This document shows, piece by piece, positions 31,716 to 42,153 of a stretch of DNA of 64,000 nucleotides. The notes below the pieces were generated by a model that made no database searches, was not told where the DNA came from, and saw only the letters and a program-made list of their open reading frames with translations. The first letter of the stretch is position 1; the number at the start of each line of letters is the position of its first letter. Both the position numbers and the translations under genes were made by a program. The stretch comes from Diplonema japonicum (Eukaryota > Euglenozoa > Diplonemea > Diplonemida > Diplonemidae), in assembly GCA_964019335.1 (NCBI GenBank), contig OZ025654.1:558001-622000 (forward strand), in the 5' to 3' direction.

Positions 31716-32693
31716 TTTTACATTGTGTGCTTTATCCGTGTAGTGCGGGAGGGGGCCTTTGTAGTGGGTGTTGTGGTTGTTTGTTGGCTGAGGTGTGATA
31801 AAAGTAGTCTACGCTTCATATCCGCTAAGACCCACCAGAACCCGCGAAGAGCTAAAAGATTTTCTAATTGCTTTTTCTAGGGCTGGGATGGATTTATTTG
31901 CGTCCGGGGCCCAATGTCCGACATATAGGTACTACTCTGCATTTTCTTTTTTTCTTTGTTATCCCCCCCCCTCCTTTCGTTTTTGTTTGGCTACTTCAAA
32001 TAAGTATAAAACTGAAGGAAAGAAAAAGAAAAGGGGGCATCTTATTATTCACGTACAAAGCGATAGCAATGTATCAGCACAATAGAAAAAAAAGAGAACG
32101 AAGGAAAGAAAACAAAAACTGGATGATTATGAATGAAAAAAACTCAAAGTAGGTGGGGGGGGGGGGGGGGGGGTCTATCTGTTAATACTCCCCTTCTGGA
32201 GCATTGCCTTCATCCCGATCGAGGCCGTGAGCGTCTTGCGGAGTCGAGTGATGCGATCCCGCTTGTAGGCGGCCAAAAATGGGCCTCCTAAAAAAAAAAA
32301 GGTTAACGCGCAACCCTCCCTGCCTCAGTAGTCAGCAGTCAGGCCCGAAAGCCGGCCTTGGTCCGGGCAACAGTCCGCTCCTGAATCTTTTAAATTATCC
32401 AGTCTTTTCCGTTTCTTTTCTTTGCCTGCTGTTCTCCTCTAGTCAGCGAGCAGGGGTTGCTAGTTTTCTATAGAATATATAAGAGATTAGGCTAGATACT
32501 AGGTGAAGAATAATTTAACAAAGACATTTTGACAAATTGCAAGGCACCAGTTTCGTTCCTAGGTTTCGACCCTCCCAGCATCACATGACTCCCGTTCCAC
32601 TATCTGGCGTCCCTTGGTCACCAGTTTGTCAACATAATTAGAAAAGGAATTGGAGGTGAAAGGTACAACAGAAAAAAAAAAGAAGAAAAAAAT
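31716..32693. other. Spacer between EF2-like and propeller-like genes
   Basis: Mostly AT-rich with a long G run at about 32155-32173. Apart from the possible LINE remnant at 32180-32290 I see nothing; 32330-32640 is GC-richer but without a convincing frame or tRNA-like structure. Confidence 0.4.
32180..32290 (-). mobile_element. Possible LINE 3' remnant
   Basis: On the minus strand a T-run is followed by codons for RRPIF in one frame and AAYKRDRITRLRKTLTAS in the next, ending in a stop. This resembles the conserved LINE C-terminus here (RRPVFAS, RRALFAS followed by basic helix), and the 3' CTCCCCTT stretch is like LINE-II. Short and frameshifted; could instead be a host gene fragment. Confidence 0.35.
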
Positions 32694-33659
32694 CTACGCG
32701 TCTTCGATGGTGTACACGTCACCCTTGTGGGTTGTGACAAATGCACAGGTAAGCCCTACGGACAAGTGAGAAGGGGGAGAAGGCAAGGTGAAGGTGCTCA
32801 CGCTACCGTCAGCACCACTGAAAAGGCTGACACACGACACCACATCTCCCACAAGAGATATGGTGTAGAGCATGCCATGTGAGACTGTCATCGACCCCGG
32901 CTCATGGGGAAGACGAATCGACTTGATATACTCAAGCTCCTCCGTGTACACATCAACACTGGAACCGGAACCAAGCAACACCCACACTCCACATGACGCT
33001 ACACAGCTGAAGTCCCCTTGGAGGACTCTTTCTGTTTTTCCACAAATCAAGGCGGACACGAAATTGTTCCACACGACGTATAAGTCAGCTTTGTCCCCGT
33101 CGCTCGCAGCAAAGTCGACAGGGACACTGTTTGCTAGCTCAAAAGAACTAGTTTCCTGCATCCCTCTGTAGGTGCTGATCTTCGCTGTGTCGCCTCGTGT
33201 GTGGAGGACGTGAAGCGTGCCTTGCTGAACACACGCCTTCACAATCTGTTCCCCCGGCTTTGCGATCGTGAATTCTATCCGTGATGGCGAAAGCCACCCC
33301 TCATAGACTTTTATGCTGTCGTCTTTCCAGCAGTACAGCAAGTTGTCCGTGCTATCGTAGCTGACGCAGCCTGTGCCGGTGGTTTTGGACACTGTTTTCC
33401 AGTGTTCGAACGTAGGCCCTGTGCTCCTGCATGTTGTATCAAGGGCATCGCCGTCGAGAAAGGGAAGGTCTGATATGTGGTTGTGATCGCCGTGGGGTAT
33501 TTCTACCCCTTCGTGGTGCACCTCGAAGCTGTTTAGCTTCACATCTAGAAGGGCAGCGACCTTGCGTCTCAGCGAAGAAACAGACTCATGCGCACCCACC
33601 TCCACTGACCCCTCCGAAGCACCGTTCACACCTCGTACGAACAGTGTTATTTTCGCCAT
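32694..33659 (-). CDS. Ubiquitin-like domain plus beta-propeller-like protein
   Basis: 321 residues from ATG 33659. Residues 1-80 (KITLFVRGVNG, SVSSLRRKVAALLDVKLNSFEVHHEG, ISDLPFLDGDAL) look like a ubiquitin-like beta-grasp domain. The rest is a run of beta-strand-rich repeats with small, polar turns (NLLYCWKDDSIKVYEG, ADLYVVWNNFVSALICGK, VWVLLGSGSSVDVYTEELEYIKSI, GMLYTISLVGDVVSCVSLF) that suggest a propeller of about six blades; no classical WD signature is clear. No signal peptide or membrane span, so cytosolic or nuclear. It shares the N-terminal ubiquitin-like layout with the TPR gene at 15146. Function unknown. Confidence 0.7.
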   Translation of the reverse strand: MAKITLFVRGVNGASEGSVEVGAHESVSSLRRKVAALLDVKLNSFEVHHEGVEIPHGDHNHISDLPFLDGDALDTTCRSTGPTFEHWKTVSKTTGTGCVSYDSTDNLLYCWKDDSIKVYEGWLSPSRIEFTIAKPGEQIVKACVQQGTLHVLHTRGDTAKISTYRGMQETSSFELANSVPVDFAASDGDKADLYVVWNNFVSALICGKTERVLQGDFSCVASCGVWVLLGSGSSVDVYTEELEYIKSIRLPHEPGSMTVSHGMLYTISLVGDVVSCVSLFSGADGSVSTFTLPSPPSHLSVGLTCAFVTTHKGDVYTIEDA

Positions 33660-33806
33660 TTCTACGATTTACTAAACCTAGAAGTTTTTTAAGCCCAGAA
33701 ACCTAAAAAGAAATAGCTAAATTGCTTTTAAAAAAAAACACGTTTTGCTTTTTAAAAAAGAAGGGGAAAAAGGTGAGTAATTCACCCCCTTCCCCGCAAG
33801 AATTTT

Positions 33807-35414
33807 CTACGGGTTGTTGGCCACCAGGACGGAATCCCAGAAGTCACATTGTGGCGTCCGTAGATGTGTGATGGGAAGCAACCCCTGGCCACCAAAGGCA
33901 GGGGCGATGTCAAGCACGACGAGATTCCCAATCGTTGCATTAAAGGGGAGGAAGGGAGGGGGGGCGTGCCCCGTGGCACCAAACGTCGCGAAAAGTGTCG
34001 ACACCGTCGAGGCCAGCTCCGTCTCCGGAGCCGAGGCGAATCCACAATGCGAGGGGGCGTACTTGCTGCAGTTGAACACAAACGGGAGGTCCGAAGCATG
34101 CGGAACAGTGAAAGCACCCTTACCACTCCCTGGCATGTACGTGGGTGTCTCAGTGGGGTGCACGAAGAAATACCCATAACTCACATCACTTTTCGACATG
34201 GCAGCTAAAGTACGTCTTGTGGGACATGTGAATTCATGGTCTGACTTGGCACGAAGCGCGGCCCACCACCAGAAGTCCATCCCACCCCTGTCTGATGGGT
34301 ACTCATACCGAGACTCCTGATAGAGTTCCATAAGCTGGTTCATCCACTTCCCGCTCGGATCGTGAGGCAGGTACGGGGCTAAAATGGAACGGAAGTCCTG
34401 CTCCGTCGCGTTGGGAAGCGGGGTATGCTCCGAGAGGAAGAAATACGCATACTCGTCCCTGTTCGAGCCTGCAAGGACAGTGATGTTACGAGCGTACCCA
34501 CCTGCTTCGAACACCTTCCATGGATGAGTCGTAAGTTCGACACCGTCGACCACAGGCGACCACGTGATGAATATACTGTTCGTCACATCGGGTAAGGTGT
34601 TCGAAGCCTTCTCCAGATCCTTGCTGGAAAGCGACCGCAGGCACGATGGGTCGGGACAGCTCGTCGCGTTTAGAATGTGTTGGTACACCGTCTCCGCCTG
34701 CGAAAGCGGCTTAGCAGACCATACAGAACCAAGTCCGGATTCTAAAATTGCGGAGGAGTATAACCCAATGGATTTCTTCATTGTTAGGTGATTTGTTACA
34801 GATCCTGCTCCGGCAGATTCGCCCCAGATGGCAACGCGTGAGGGATCGCCATTGAAGGAGGATATGTACGATTGGATCCATTTCATGGCTTGGCGTTGGT
34901 CTTGAATGCCGAAGTTGCCTATGGATCCGTCTGTCGGGGACTTCAGCGAAGTTGAACCAAGAAAACCGAAAACATTTAGACGGTAGTTGATGGTCACAAC
35001 GATGACGGGGGCATGGTTTCGTACCGAGGCTGCTGTCATCTGTGCTGCTGCGTAGCTGTTCGCGCACCCTGTTGAAAATGCGCCACCGTGGATCCAGAGC
35101 ATGACAGGGAGTGGTCCGTCGTTGCTCTTTCCTTTCGGTGTGAAGATGTTTGCGTACAAGCAGTCTTCGCTTTTCGGTACGTCCACGCACTCTGAGCCCA
35201 TGCACGTGTTCGCATACTTTGTTGCATCTCTAACCCCCTCCCACGCCTTCACCTGGCTCGGACCTTCCCACCTTACAGGTGGCTCTGAGTACGGTATCCC
35301 CAGATATTCGTCCACTTCCACCCCAAGCGCTCCTGTGGTGAGGCCCTCTACCTTACCCAGTCCTGCGATGTTGACGATGGTGCCTGTGGAGAGACAGGCT
35401 ATTAGGGCTAGCAT
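33807..35414 (-). CDS. Secreted type-B carboxylesterase/lipase
   Basis: 535 residues from ATG 35414, directly after an A-rich leader; the hydrophobic N-terminus (MLALIACLSTGTIVNIAG) could be a short signal peptide. Alpha/beta-hydrolases of this family cleave carboxylic esters. The catalytic triad is complete: S200 in GESAGAGSV, E321 in GSNRDEYAYF, H439 in VPHASDLPFVF. Oxyanion-hole glycines are in WIHGGAFSTG, and the family motif EDCLYANIF is present. The usual HGxE next to the histidine reads HASD, a mild variant. Cysteine pairs at 71/76 and 253/258 fit disulphides of secreted members. Substrate unknown. Confidence 0.92.
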   Translation of the reverse strand: MLALIACLSTGTIVNIAGLGKVEGLTTGALGVEVDEYLGIPYSEPPVRWEGPSQVKAWEGVRDATKYANTCMGSECVDVPKSEDCLYANIFTPKGKSNDGPLPVMLWIHGGAFSTGCANSYAAAQMTAASVRNHAPVIVVTINYRLNVFGFLGSTSLKSPTDGSIGNFGIQDQRQAMKWIQSYISSFNGDPSRVAIWGESAGAGSVTNHLTMKKSIGLYSSAILESGLGSVWSAKPLSQAETVYQHILNATSCPDPSCLRSLSSKDLEKASNTLPDVTNSIFITWSPVVDGVELTTHPWKVFEAGGYARNITVLAGSNRDEYAYFFLSEHTPLPNATEQDFRSILAPYLPHDPSGKWMNQLMELYQESRYEYPSDRGGMDFWWWAALRAKSDHEFTCPTRRTLAAMSKSDVSYGYFFVHPTETPTYMPGSGKGAFTVPHASDLPFVFNCSKYAPSHCGFASAPETELASTVSTLFATFGATGHAPPPFLPFNATIGNLVVLDIAPAFGGQGLLPITHLRTPQCDFWDSVLVANNP

Positions 35415-35539
35415 CTTTTTTTTTTTTTTCGTGTGTGTTTTTTTTTAATTCTCGCCACCCAGCTTTATCAATAGGATAGTTTGTAAAGAAAAAAGAAAAA
35501 TAAAAACGCAGGGAAAAAGAAGAAGAAGGAAAAAAGAGA

Positions 35540-36300
35540 TGAGATAAAGGAGGTTCCTGTCTTGGAACGTCCCCCTTGTCTCTACTTATCTACCCCTTTC
35601 TCCCTTCTGGGGCCTCGGCCTTTCTTTCTTTTCTGGCTGTGTTGCCTTTCTCAAAGTATCCTCTCTTTCTTCTTGCCACTTCCTGCCCAGTTTCTTAAGG
35701 TCCTTCTTGGTTTTCTCTGATGCAAAAACTGGCCTTCTGTTCCATCCCCGCTTGCCTCTACCTTCTTCTGTATGCGTGCTGTGTCCCACCCTTCTTGGAT
35801 TCTTTCCAGGAGGCCGTGGAAACTCCGCGCCTTCTTCTGTATCATGTCCAGATCACCCTTCTTCCCCGTGATCGGCTCGACGCCCAGCGTGTTCTCGAAG
35901 TCTAGTACGAGTTCCATTGTGGTGACTGTCGTCTTCCTCGGTCCATCGTACCACTTCAGCTTTCTGAGCCACTTGACGATGTCTTCACCGTGCTTCATCA
36001 TCAGGCTCATACCGCCCACTCAGCCATGATGGCCCTGCAGGCGACCTCTTCCTTCGCGCCCTTCACGGGCGCCTTCTTCCTTTCCCCTCCTTTCCCGCTG
36101 GCCGCCTCCCTTGGCGCCACCAGCCGCTGCATCGTCACCGTCCCGCCACTCACCTTCTTCCCCACCCTCTCCGCCCAGTTTAGGCCCTGCCCGTCCCGGC
36201 GCGTCTGCACCGAGCTTTGCTCGGTCCCAGGGGCACCGCTTGGAGGTGCGCCGGGTTTGCTTGCTGATTGCTCTGATTGATGTTCGCTCATGTTAGTTCC
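35540..36300 (-). mobile_element. Internally deleted LINE (third family)
   Basis: About 760 bp. The 5' part (36291-36007) codes for a Ser/Gly/Pro-rich start (MSEHQSEQSASKPGAP) ending WAV-stop. It is joined directly to a frame (from about 36019) with the LINE C-terminal region: DIVKWLRKLKWYDG, VTTMELVLDFEN, then in a shifted frame GWNRRPVFASEKTKKDL and a basic end. These match in order the C-termini of L1/L2 (LRWYGGNRST, ELALDFEN, RRAIFAS). Endonuclease and RT are missing. The 3' end resembles other LINE tails (AAGGAGGTTCCTG ... CGTCCCCCTTGTCTC). Confidence 0.75.
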
Positions 36301-36459
36301 GCCCCCTTAAAAAAAAAAAGAAGAAAAAACACATCTCTAAAGCCATTCTAAAATAATTTTTAAAAAGGGGGGGGGGGAGAAAAGTGTGGCGTGGAAAAAT
36401 AAAAATCTAACAAAAAAAGGCTTTTCTTTTTGTTACCCAAAAAAAAAGAAGAAAAAAAT

Positions 36460-38955
36460 CTAAGGCATGGCGACCATGCGCCGCTTGTTGAGGGCTTCCC
36501 TTAAACAGTCTTCTGGCGAGGTTCTGTTGGCAAGTCGTGTGATGTCCTGCTCGGTCAGCTTGAAGGGGTGCGGAACAGAAGGCACGGTAGTGGGACGATG
36601 GTGCAGTGTATCTACTGTCATAGGCTTGGTGGGCGTGGTAGGTTGCGAAGAGAGGATGCGTGACCTCAATGTATGCTGTGTGCTGAGGATCTGTTGCGGT
36701 GCACAACTCGTGGCGTCGCTCACACTGAGAATAGTTGCCTCATTGAAATCCAACGGCTGCAATGGGCGCAGGCCGTCTAAGTCCGATCGCAGAGGTGTCA
36801 CCTCACAACCAATAAGTTCAGGTGCAACAAGCTCTGGGGTTCTCTCAGTCCGTCGCTCAGCCAACACGAAACTGTCCTCTGGCATCACAATTTCCACTAT
36901 TTCAGGTTCAGGTTCAGGTTCAGGTTCAGCGTGTGAAGCAAGTGCGTATTCTATCTTCGCATAGGTAGCCTCCAGCTCTGCATCAATGTGCACTACTTCT
37001 GTTTGCTCTTGAGTCCGTAACGACTGCGGCACTTCTTCAATCGGTTCATCTTCTCGGATTTCATTTTCCGGCTCTGTCCACCCCAGCCAGTTCACCTCTC
37101 CCAAGTCCTCTGTTTCATTGTTGTCACATTCGTCGGGCATTGCGTGTGCGTGCTGCATCTTCCATTCCCTCACACTCGAGAACTCTGTGTCGTTCCGCCT
37201 AGACCATTCTACCTGCTTTGTTTGTTCTTCCCACAACCTCTCTTTTTGCAGCCTCTGATGCTCTAATTTGAAGTGCTTTTCCCTCTCCCTCATCATTTCT
37301 TCCTCTCTTGCCTTTTCCATCTGGTCTTCGACCTCCTTTGTTGCGGCCTCCTCTTCCCAACTTGTGTCCAACATCGATAGATGCACTGGCGCTGCAAGCT
37401 GCTGGTTCACACGTTCCTCCGCCTCCCGCAGGCGGGCAAGGATGTTCTTCAGCGGCTGCTGTATCGGCAATGGGGTCGCATTGTGCCTAGCATGTGTTGT
37501 AGTCGCTTTGGCTTCAAGCCTTGAAATATTCAGTTGGCTGTGGGCAGTCCCATCTTCTGATGCCGCTTGGTAGGGGAGAGCCTCACCAGGGCTCACCGGG
37601 GGCAACGGCGACTTTGCTGTGTTGCGCTCCTTGATCGTTGTTTTCTGTGTGTATCCCTTCAAGGGTTCTTCTGTCGCCAAAGTGGGTTGCTTTTCAGTAT
37701 TTGAAGCATCCGATAGTATCTGCGAGCACTCGGGGGCGGTGGGTGACTGCCTCCCACTGTGCGAGACGCGAACCTCCCTCAGAACGGGTTCGCTGACTTC
37801 AAACACGCGTTCAGGCGAAGGGCTTATTTCCGACAACGTCGACGGCGAGTCAAGGCATTCCATGTTCCTTTCCTGTATTATCACCGGCTCCTGCACCATG
37901 GGCGAGGGCGCTGCGGCAGGAGGCTCCGCAACAGCAGGCGACGGCGGGAGCACTTCCCTCACAACATTCTTCGAAGGAAGCACTTCGTCGAAGATAACAG
38001 GAGCAGCGGGCTCTGTGGGCATCGCGACGAACTCTCCATTTCTTACCACAAGTTCTTCTGCTATCGGAGATCCTGCCACCTCGCGGATAGGAAGGCTCTG
38101 CAAAGGTGTCTCAGCATCCACAGAGTGCTCGTCCACATCAACGTCTCTGGACGTGTGTACACGCATGCTGATGTGAACATTAGGTCTTTCAACCTCTGCG
38201 CTTGGGGCTGCTTGGCTCGCAAAACGGCGGGGGATACGTTCCCCTGTCTCCTCACCTGGGGGGAGGTAAAGGCTGTCTTCAGGGACGGGAGGAACAGGGG
38301 AGATGACATTTCGGAAGACAGGGGGCTCATCAGGGGGCGCAGCGGGGCTTTTAAGAGACCGGAGGGGGACGAAGATGGTGTGATCATGAGGTGCTAGGCG
38401 GTTGTAGATGGGCGGGTGGTGAATGGAGAGAGTTCGACCACCAGGTCCGCCGGGTTGCCGGCAGGGGAGGTGCGAGATCCGGAGATCGTGTTCAGAGTGC
38501 ATAGACTGAACAGGAGAGATGGCAGGCGAGTGAGGAGGTGTGTATTTAATGGACCGCACAACACGCGAAGGTGTTGCTGTGGAAGGCGTGACAGTTTGGA
38601 TACGAGGGGACTGTTCACCGTTCCAGGCACTGCCATCGCCCCGAGACTGTGAGGATGGCGATCCTCGCATGGGCGTCTGCCCCTTCACACCTGACCGCCG
38701 CAATGTGTCAAGCGCAGCACGCATCTCTTTCTGCGACTCTGACGGCAACAGCACTAGCTGCCTCTCATCCAACCCCATCAGCTTCTCCCCGTTTACTCCC
38801 GCCTCTGAGAGCCGTTTCCTTGTCCGTTTCTTCAGCCCAACATCCACCCCCCACTCTGCCACGTCTCGCCTGCTCCACTCCTTCACAGGCATCTCTAAAT
38901 ATGCAGGCGGCCCATCGCGCTTCTTCGACTTTGAGTGGGAAAAGCACGAAAACAT
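36460..38955 (-). CDS. SAM-domain protein with long disordered/coiled-coil body
   Basis: 831 residues from ATG 38955. The start is Cys/Lys-rich (MFSCFSHSKSKKR). Residues about 20-90 fit a sterile alpha motif (MPVKEWSRRDVAEWGVDVGL, EAGVNGEKLMGLDERQLVLLP), which mediates protein oligomerisation. Residues 90-490 are Pro/Ser-rich and likely disordered. About 520-600 is a charged helical stretch (KEVEDQMEKAREEEMMREREKHFKLEHQRLQKE). An EPEPEPEPE repeat lies near 685. The C-terminus has a conserved-looking helix (LTEQDITRLANRTSPEDCLREALNKRR). No enzyme motif. A scaffold role is inferred. It is followed after about 190 bp, same strand, by another coiled-coil gene. Confidence 0.75.
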   Translation of the reverse strand: MFSCFSHSKSKKRDGPPAYLEMPVKEWSRRDVAEWGVDVGLKKRTRKRLSEAGVNGEKLMGLDERQLVLLPSESQKEMRAALDTLRRSGVKGQTPMRGSPSSQSRGDGSAWNGEQSPRIQTVTPSTATPSRVVRSIKYTPPHSPAISPVQSMHSEHDLRISHLPCRQPGGPGGRTLSIHHPPIYNRLAPHDHTIFVPLRSLKSPAAPPDEPPVFRNVISPVPPVPEDSLYLPPGEETGERIPRRFASQAAPSAEVERPNVHISMRVHTSRDVDVDEHSVDAETPLQSLPIREVAGSPIAEELVVRNGEFVAMPTEPAAPVIFDEVLPSKNVVREVLPPSPAVAEPPAAAPSPMVQEPVIIQERNMECLDSPSTLSEISPSPERVFEVSEPVLREVRVSHSGRQSPTAPECSQILSDASNTEKQPTLATEEPLKGYTQKTTIKERNTAKSPLPPVSPGEALPYQAASEDGTAHSQLNISRLEAKATTTHARHNATPLPIQQPLKNILARLREAEERVNQQLAAPVHLSMLDTSWEEEAATKEVEDQMEKAREEEMMREREKHFKLEHQRLQKERLWEEQTKQVEWSRRNDTEFSSVREWKMQHAHAMPDECDNNETEDLGEVNWLGWTEPENEIREDEPIEEVPQSLRTQEQTEVVHIDAELEATYAKIEYALASHAEPEPEPEPEIVEIVMPEDSFVLAERRTERTPELVAPELIGCEVTPLRSDLDGLRPLQPLDFNEATILSVSDATSCAPQQILSTQHTLRSRILSSQPTTPTKPMTVDTLHHRPTTVPSVPHPFKLTEQDITRLANRTSPEDCLREALNKRRMVAMP

Positions 38956-39141
38956 TCGCTAGCCTCACCCATCCTTTGTGAGTTAGTTGCTTGACAGAAA
39001 CAATGACTTATTGAAGAGGGGGGAGGGGCATACAACTAGAAAAGAGGGGGGAAAACAGTTTCTACAGAAAAGGGGGGAAATAAAATTTTGACACGGGGAA
39101 GGGGGGAACTTACAACATGGAAGGAGCCCATTCTATTTACT

Positions 39142-41802
39142 TCAAGAAGCGGTGATGGAAGCGAACTGGTTGCGAAGGGAGTTGAGGGTGTCTTCGGCCT
39201 GCTGCCGACGGCGGTCGGCGTCCGTGAGCTTGTGCGAAAGAGAGCGCGCAGTGGACTCGGCTTCTTCCCGTTTGATAGTTATGTCTGCGATGCGGCTAGC
39301 GGTGGAGTCACGGAGGGACGCTGCCTGGGTTTCGGAGGCAGATGCACGCTCAGATTCTTCTTTGAGGCGTGTGTGTATGGTTTGGTTGGCACGCCTCTCT
39401 TCTTGCAACTGTCCGTGCAGCTCGTTCACTTCTTCGCGAAGGCTAGCTGCCTCTTCAAATGCAAGTTGCGTACGCTTCCGCTCTGCAGACAGTTCCTCGA
39501 CGAGCTTGTCGCGCTGCTTCTTTAAGTCATTCACAGCTGAAGCTGATACCGCAAGATCGCCTACTGTGTCTGCCAGCTCACCCATGGACCCCCCGCCCTC
39601 TCTCACAGTGTGCATTACCAGCTGCTCTCGTATCCTGTGGGAGTCTTGCTTTAATGCCTCGTTCTCTTGCACCAAGCTCTTCACCTTTCCCTGCCAAAAT
39701 GACACCTTCGTCTCCGCATCCCTCAGCCCGTTCAGTTCTTCAAACACAGCCCGTCGCTCTTCCTCACTCTGTTGCAGGGCCGCCTCCAGCTCCTTCATTC
39801 TCTGCATGTCGAACGTCTGCTGCACTGCGACAGATCTCAACTCTGTAAGCTCGTTCTGAAATGCAATGTTCTCCGGAGACACCACCTGCCTGCGAAGCAT
39901 GGCAACCTCCTCCAAAAGCTCTTCTGTAAGCGCCTGCGAGGCGGTCTGCTCTTTCTTCTCTTGCTCCTCCTCCTCGACAGGTGCCTCTGCTACCTTCACG
40001 GGTTCCAGCAACGAAATGTTATGCCGCAGCACATTCCCCTCGTGTAAGTACAAAGTCTCCGTTGCCCGCCACTCGGGTGCAGTCCACGCCACCAAGATCA
40101 TCCCCGCCTCCTCATCAAAGACTGCCGTCTTCAGATCCAGCCCCTTTCCGCCGGACATCCCTGGCACGCTCTTTGCCAAGTCCACTAACACCTCAGCCGC
40201 ACCCTGCACATCGTAATATGTGTTTTTGTGCCCTTTCTTGAAGTAGTGCACAGTCGCGTTCTTGTACTTGCCTGCCACCTCCAGGCTGTCATGAAGCCTA
40301 GCTAAGTACAGCTTATCCCATACAGCTTGAAGGGTTTGAGGCGATGCATTTGCAGGTCTGTCGGGTTCCGTGGATGTTAGACGCTGCAAGTCTGCGATAG
40401 CTGCTTGCATCTTCATCGCTAAAGGCTCGACTGTGGGACTGGCTGCCCTCGCAGGTATTTCTTCGAGCTGCTGTTGCATCTGCTGCAGTTGCTGCTGCTG
40501 CATGTGTAGTTGCTGCTGTTGCTGTACCTGGTTGGCTGAGGAGCGTACAGTCATCATTTCACTGTTCTTCTGCATCTGCTGTCTTAGGTAGTCCAGTTCA
40601 TCTTGCATGAGGCGGAGTTGCTGGCTTTGGCCTTGCGGAATAGCAGGAGCAGGGCTGCTGTCCACCCTTTGGGGAACTAGGATTGGTGTGAACTGCCGAC
40701 CGGGAGACACAGGTTGGGGTAATGGCTGTGATGCTTGCAACTGCTGCGACATCATCATGAGCTGCTGTTGCAACTGGGTATTTTGAGCGGCCAGCTGTTT
40801 GTTGCTATTTTCAGCTTGTGTCAGTAAACCATCCTTCTCATCGAGGAGCTTGTAAAGCAGCACATCCTGCCCACTTGAAACTACATGGCTCGGCTGCTGG
40901 ATCACTTGGTTCGTCTTCGAGAGTGCTTCCAGCTCGCTGCATGCGTCAACATATAACTGAGCACCTTTCTGCACAGCAGACTCGAGACGTCCGAGCTCCA
41001 GAGCGGTGTTGGTCGAGTGCTTGCGTTCCATCTCCAGCTCCTGCGTGAGCTTATCAACGTCTGTCTCAAGACGGGTGTTCGTGGACATGGCGTTCTCGAG
41101 GCTCCCCCTTGCGAAGTCGACCTGCCCCTCCATGCGTTGTATGAGGCTGTCCTTGGAGTTCGAGATGTCCTCCAGATCCTTCAGGCGAACTTTGAATGTC
41201 TCCGCCTCTGCAAGCAACGCAAGCTCGCGTTCCTTCAGTCGCTCTTCCATGAACCTCATCTCACCCTTCAGCTCGCCTTTCATGGAATCGACTTGTTCCG
41301 CAGTCCGCTTTTGTTCGTTTAGCTTTTCTTCGACCTCGACGACTTCCTGTACCTTTTGGTGGTAGTCTCTCCCGAGCTGTTCGTACTGCTTGAGGAGGTA
41401 CTCTTGGCCGTCTTTGAGCCCGTTGATCTCGTTGGTGAGGACCTCGCTTCGTTCTTGTTCGTGTTGGAGCTTGGCGCGGAGTTCGTCAGCTACCTTGCCG
41501 TGCTCCTCGGCCTTAGAGCGCTCTTGTGCGAGGCCGAGGTTGAACTTAACGTCGTGGTTGCGCAGGGTTTCCAGTTGTAGACGCAGTTGTAGCTGTTCTT
41601 TCAGTTTTTCAGCACCTCCAGTCGCCCACGTCATGATAGAGGGGTGTGCCTGTTGTGGTTGTGGTTGCTGCGTCCTCTGCGCTGCCATCTGCAGGTACTG
41701 GTCCTGCGCTTGTGCCTGTGCCTGCTCTTCCAACATCCTCGCTTCCTGCCTCTTTTGCAGCTCCGCTGTGTACGTCCCTAGCCACTGTGGCGGGATAGAC
41801 AT
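39142..41802 (-). CDS. Long coiled-coil protein
   Basis: 886 residues from ATG 41802. After a Gln/Ala-rich start (EEQAQAQAQDQYLQMAAQ) most of the protein is heptad-rich coiled coil (about 65-345, 400-470, 640-880) with Gln-rich interruptions (QQQQQLHMQQQQLQQMQQQ). A non-helical insert at about 480-610 (LYLARLHDSLEVAGKYKNATVHYFKKGHKNTYYDVQGAAEVL, DEEAGMILVAWTAPEWRATETLYLHEG) looks like a small globular domain I do not recognise. A cytoskeletal, flagellar or Golgi-tether type role is possible but not shown. It neighbours the SAM-domain gene on the same strand. Confidence 0.75.
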   Translation of the reverse strand: MSIPPQWLGTYTAELQKRQEARMLEEQAQAQAQDQYLQMAAQRTQQPQPQQAHPSIMTWATGGAEKLKEQLQLRLQLETLRNHDVKFNLGLAQERSKAEEHGKVADELRAKLQHEQERSEVLTNEINGLKDGQEYLLKQYEQLGRDYHQKVQEVVEVEEKLNEQKRTAEQVDSMKGELKGEMRFMEERLKERELALLAEAETFKVRLKDLEDISNSKDSLIQRMEGQVDFARGSLENAMSTNTRLETDVDKLTQELEMERKHSTNTALELGRLESAVQKGAQLYVDACSELEALSKTNQVIQQPSHVVSSGQDVLLYKLLDEKDGLLTQAENSNKQLAAQNTQLQQQLMMMSQQLQASQPLPQPVSPGRQFTPILVPQRVDSSPAPAIPQGQSQQLRLMQDELDYLRQQMQKNSEMMTVRSSANQVQQQQQLHMQQQQLQQMQQQLEEIPARAASPTVEPLAMKMQAAIADLQRLTSTEPDRPANASPQTLQAVWDKLYLARLHDSLEVAGKYKNATVHYFKKGHKNTYYDVQGAAEVLVDLAKSVPGMSGGKGLDLKTAVFDEEAGMILVAWTAPEWRATETLYLHEGNVLRHNISLLEPVKVAEAPVEEEEQEKKEQTASQALTEELLEEVAMLRRQVVSPENIAFQNELTELRSVAVQQTFDMQRMKELEAALQQSEEERRAVFEELNGLRDAETKVSFWQGKVKSLVQENEALKQDSHRIREQLVMHTVREGGGSMGELADTVGDLAVSASAVNDLKKQRDKLVEELSAERKRTQLAFEEAASLREEVNELHGQLQEERRANQTIHTRLKEESERASASETQAASLRDSTASRIADITIKREEAESTARSLSHKLTDADRRRQQAEDTLNSLRNQFASITAS

Positions 41803-42153
41803 CCTCCACCTCCTGGGTGTTTGAACGTGTGGATATAGGTTATTAAAAAATATGGATAATTGTTTCTTTTAAATCCTGGAATCCCGCTTTACACTTCTTT
41901 CTGTTACCTCTTGTTTACGTTCATGTAGATAAATATGGGGGGTTCGAAAAAGGAAAAAGGTTTACCATTTCTTTATTTCAGGGAAAGGGGAAAAAAAGAG
42001 AAAGAAAAGAAGAAGAAAAAAACGTTCACGTAAAAAAAACCTTTTTTTTTGGAAAACCTCGAGTGACATATAAACCGTATAAAAAAAGAAGAAAAAAAAA
42101 CAAGGGAAAATGTCTTTTGCACGGATCTCTCAAAAAATACGCCCTCCCCGTCC

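Noticed and set aside
32330-32640. GC-richer patch considered as tRNA or small RNA gene
   Set aside because: No cloverleaf or box A/box B pair could be built; T-loop-like bases near 32563 lack matching stems.
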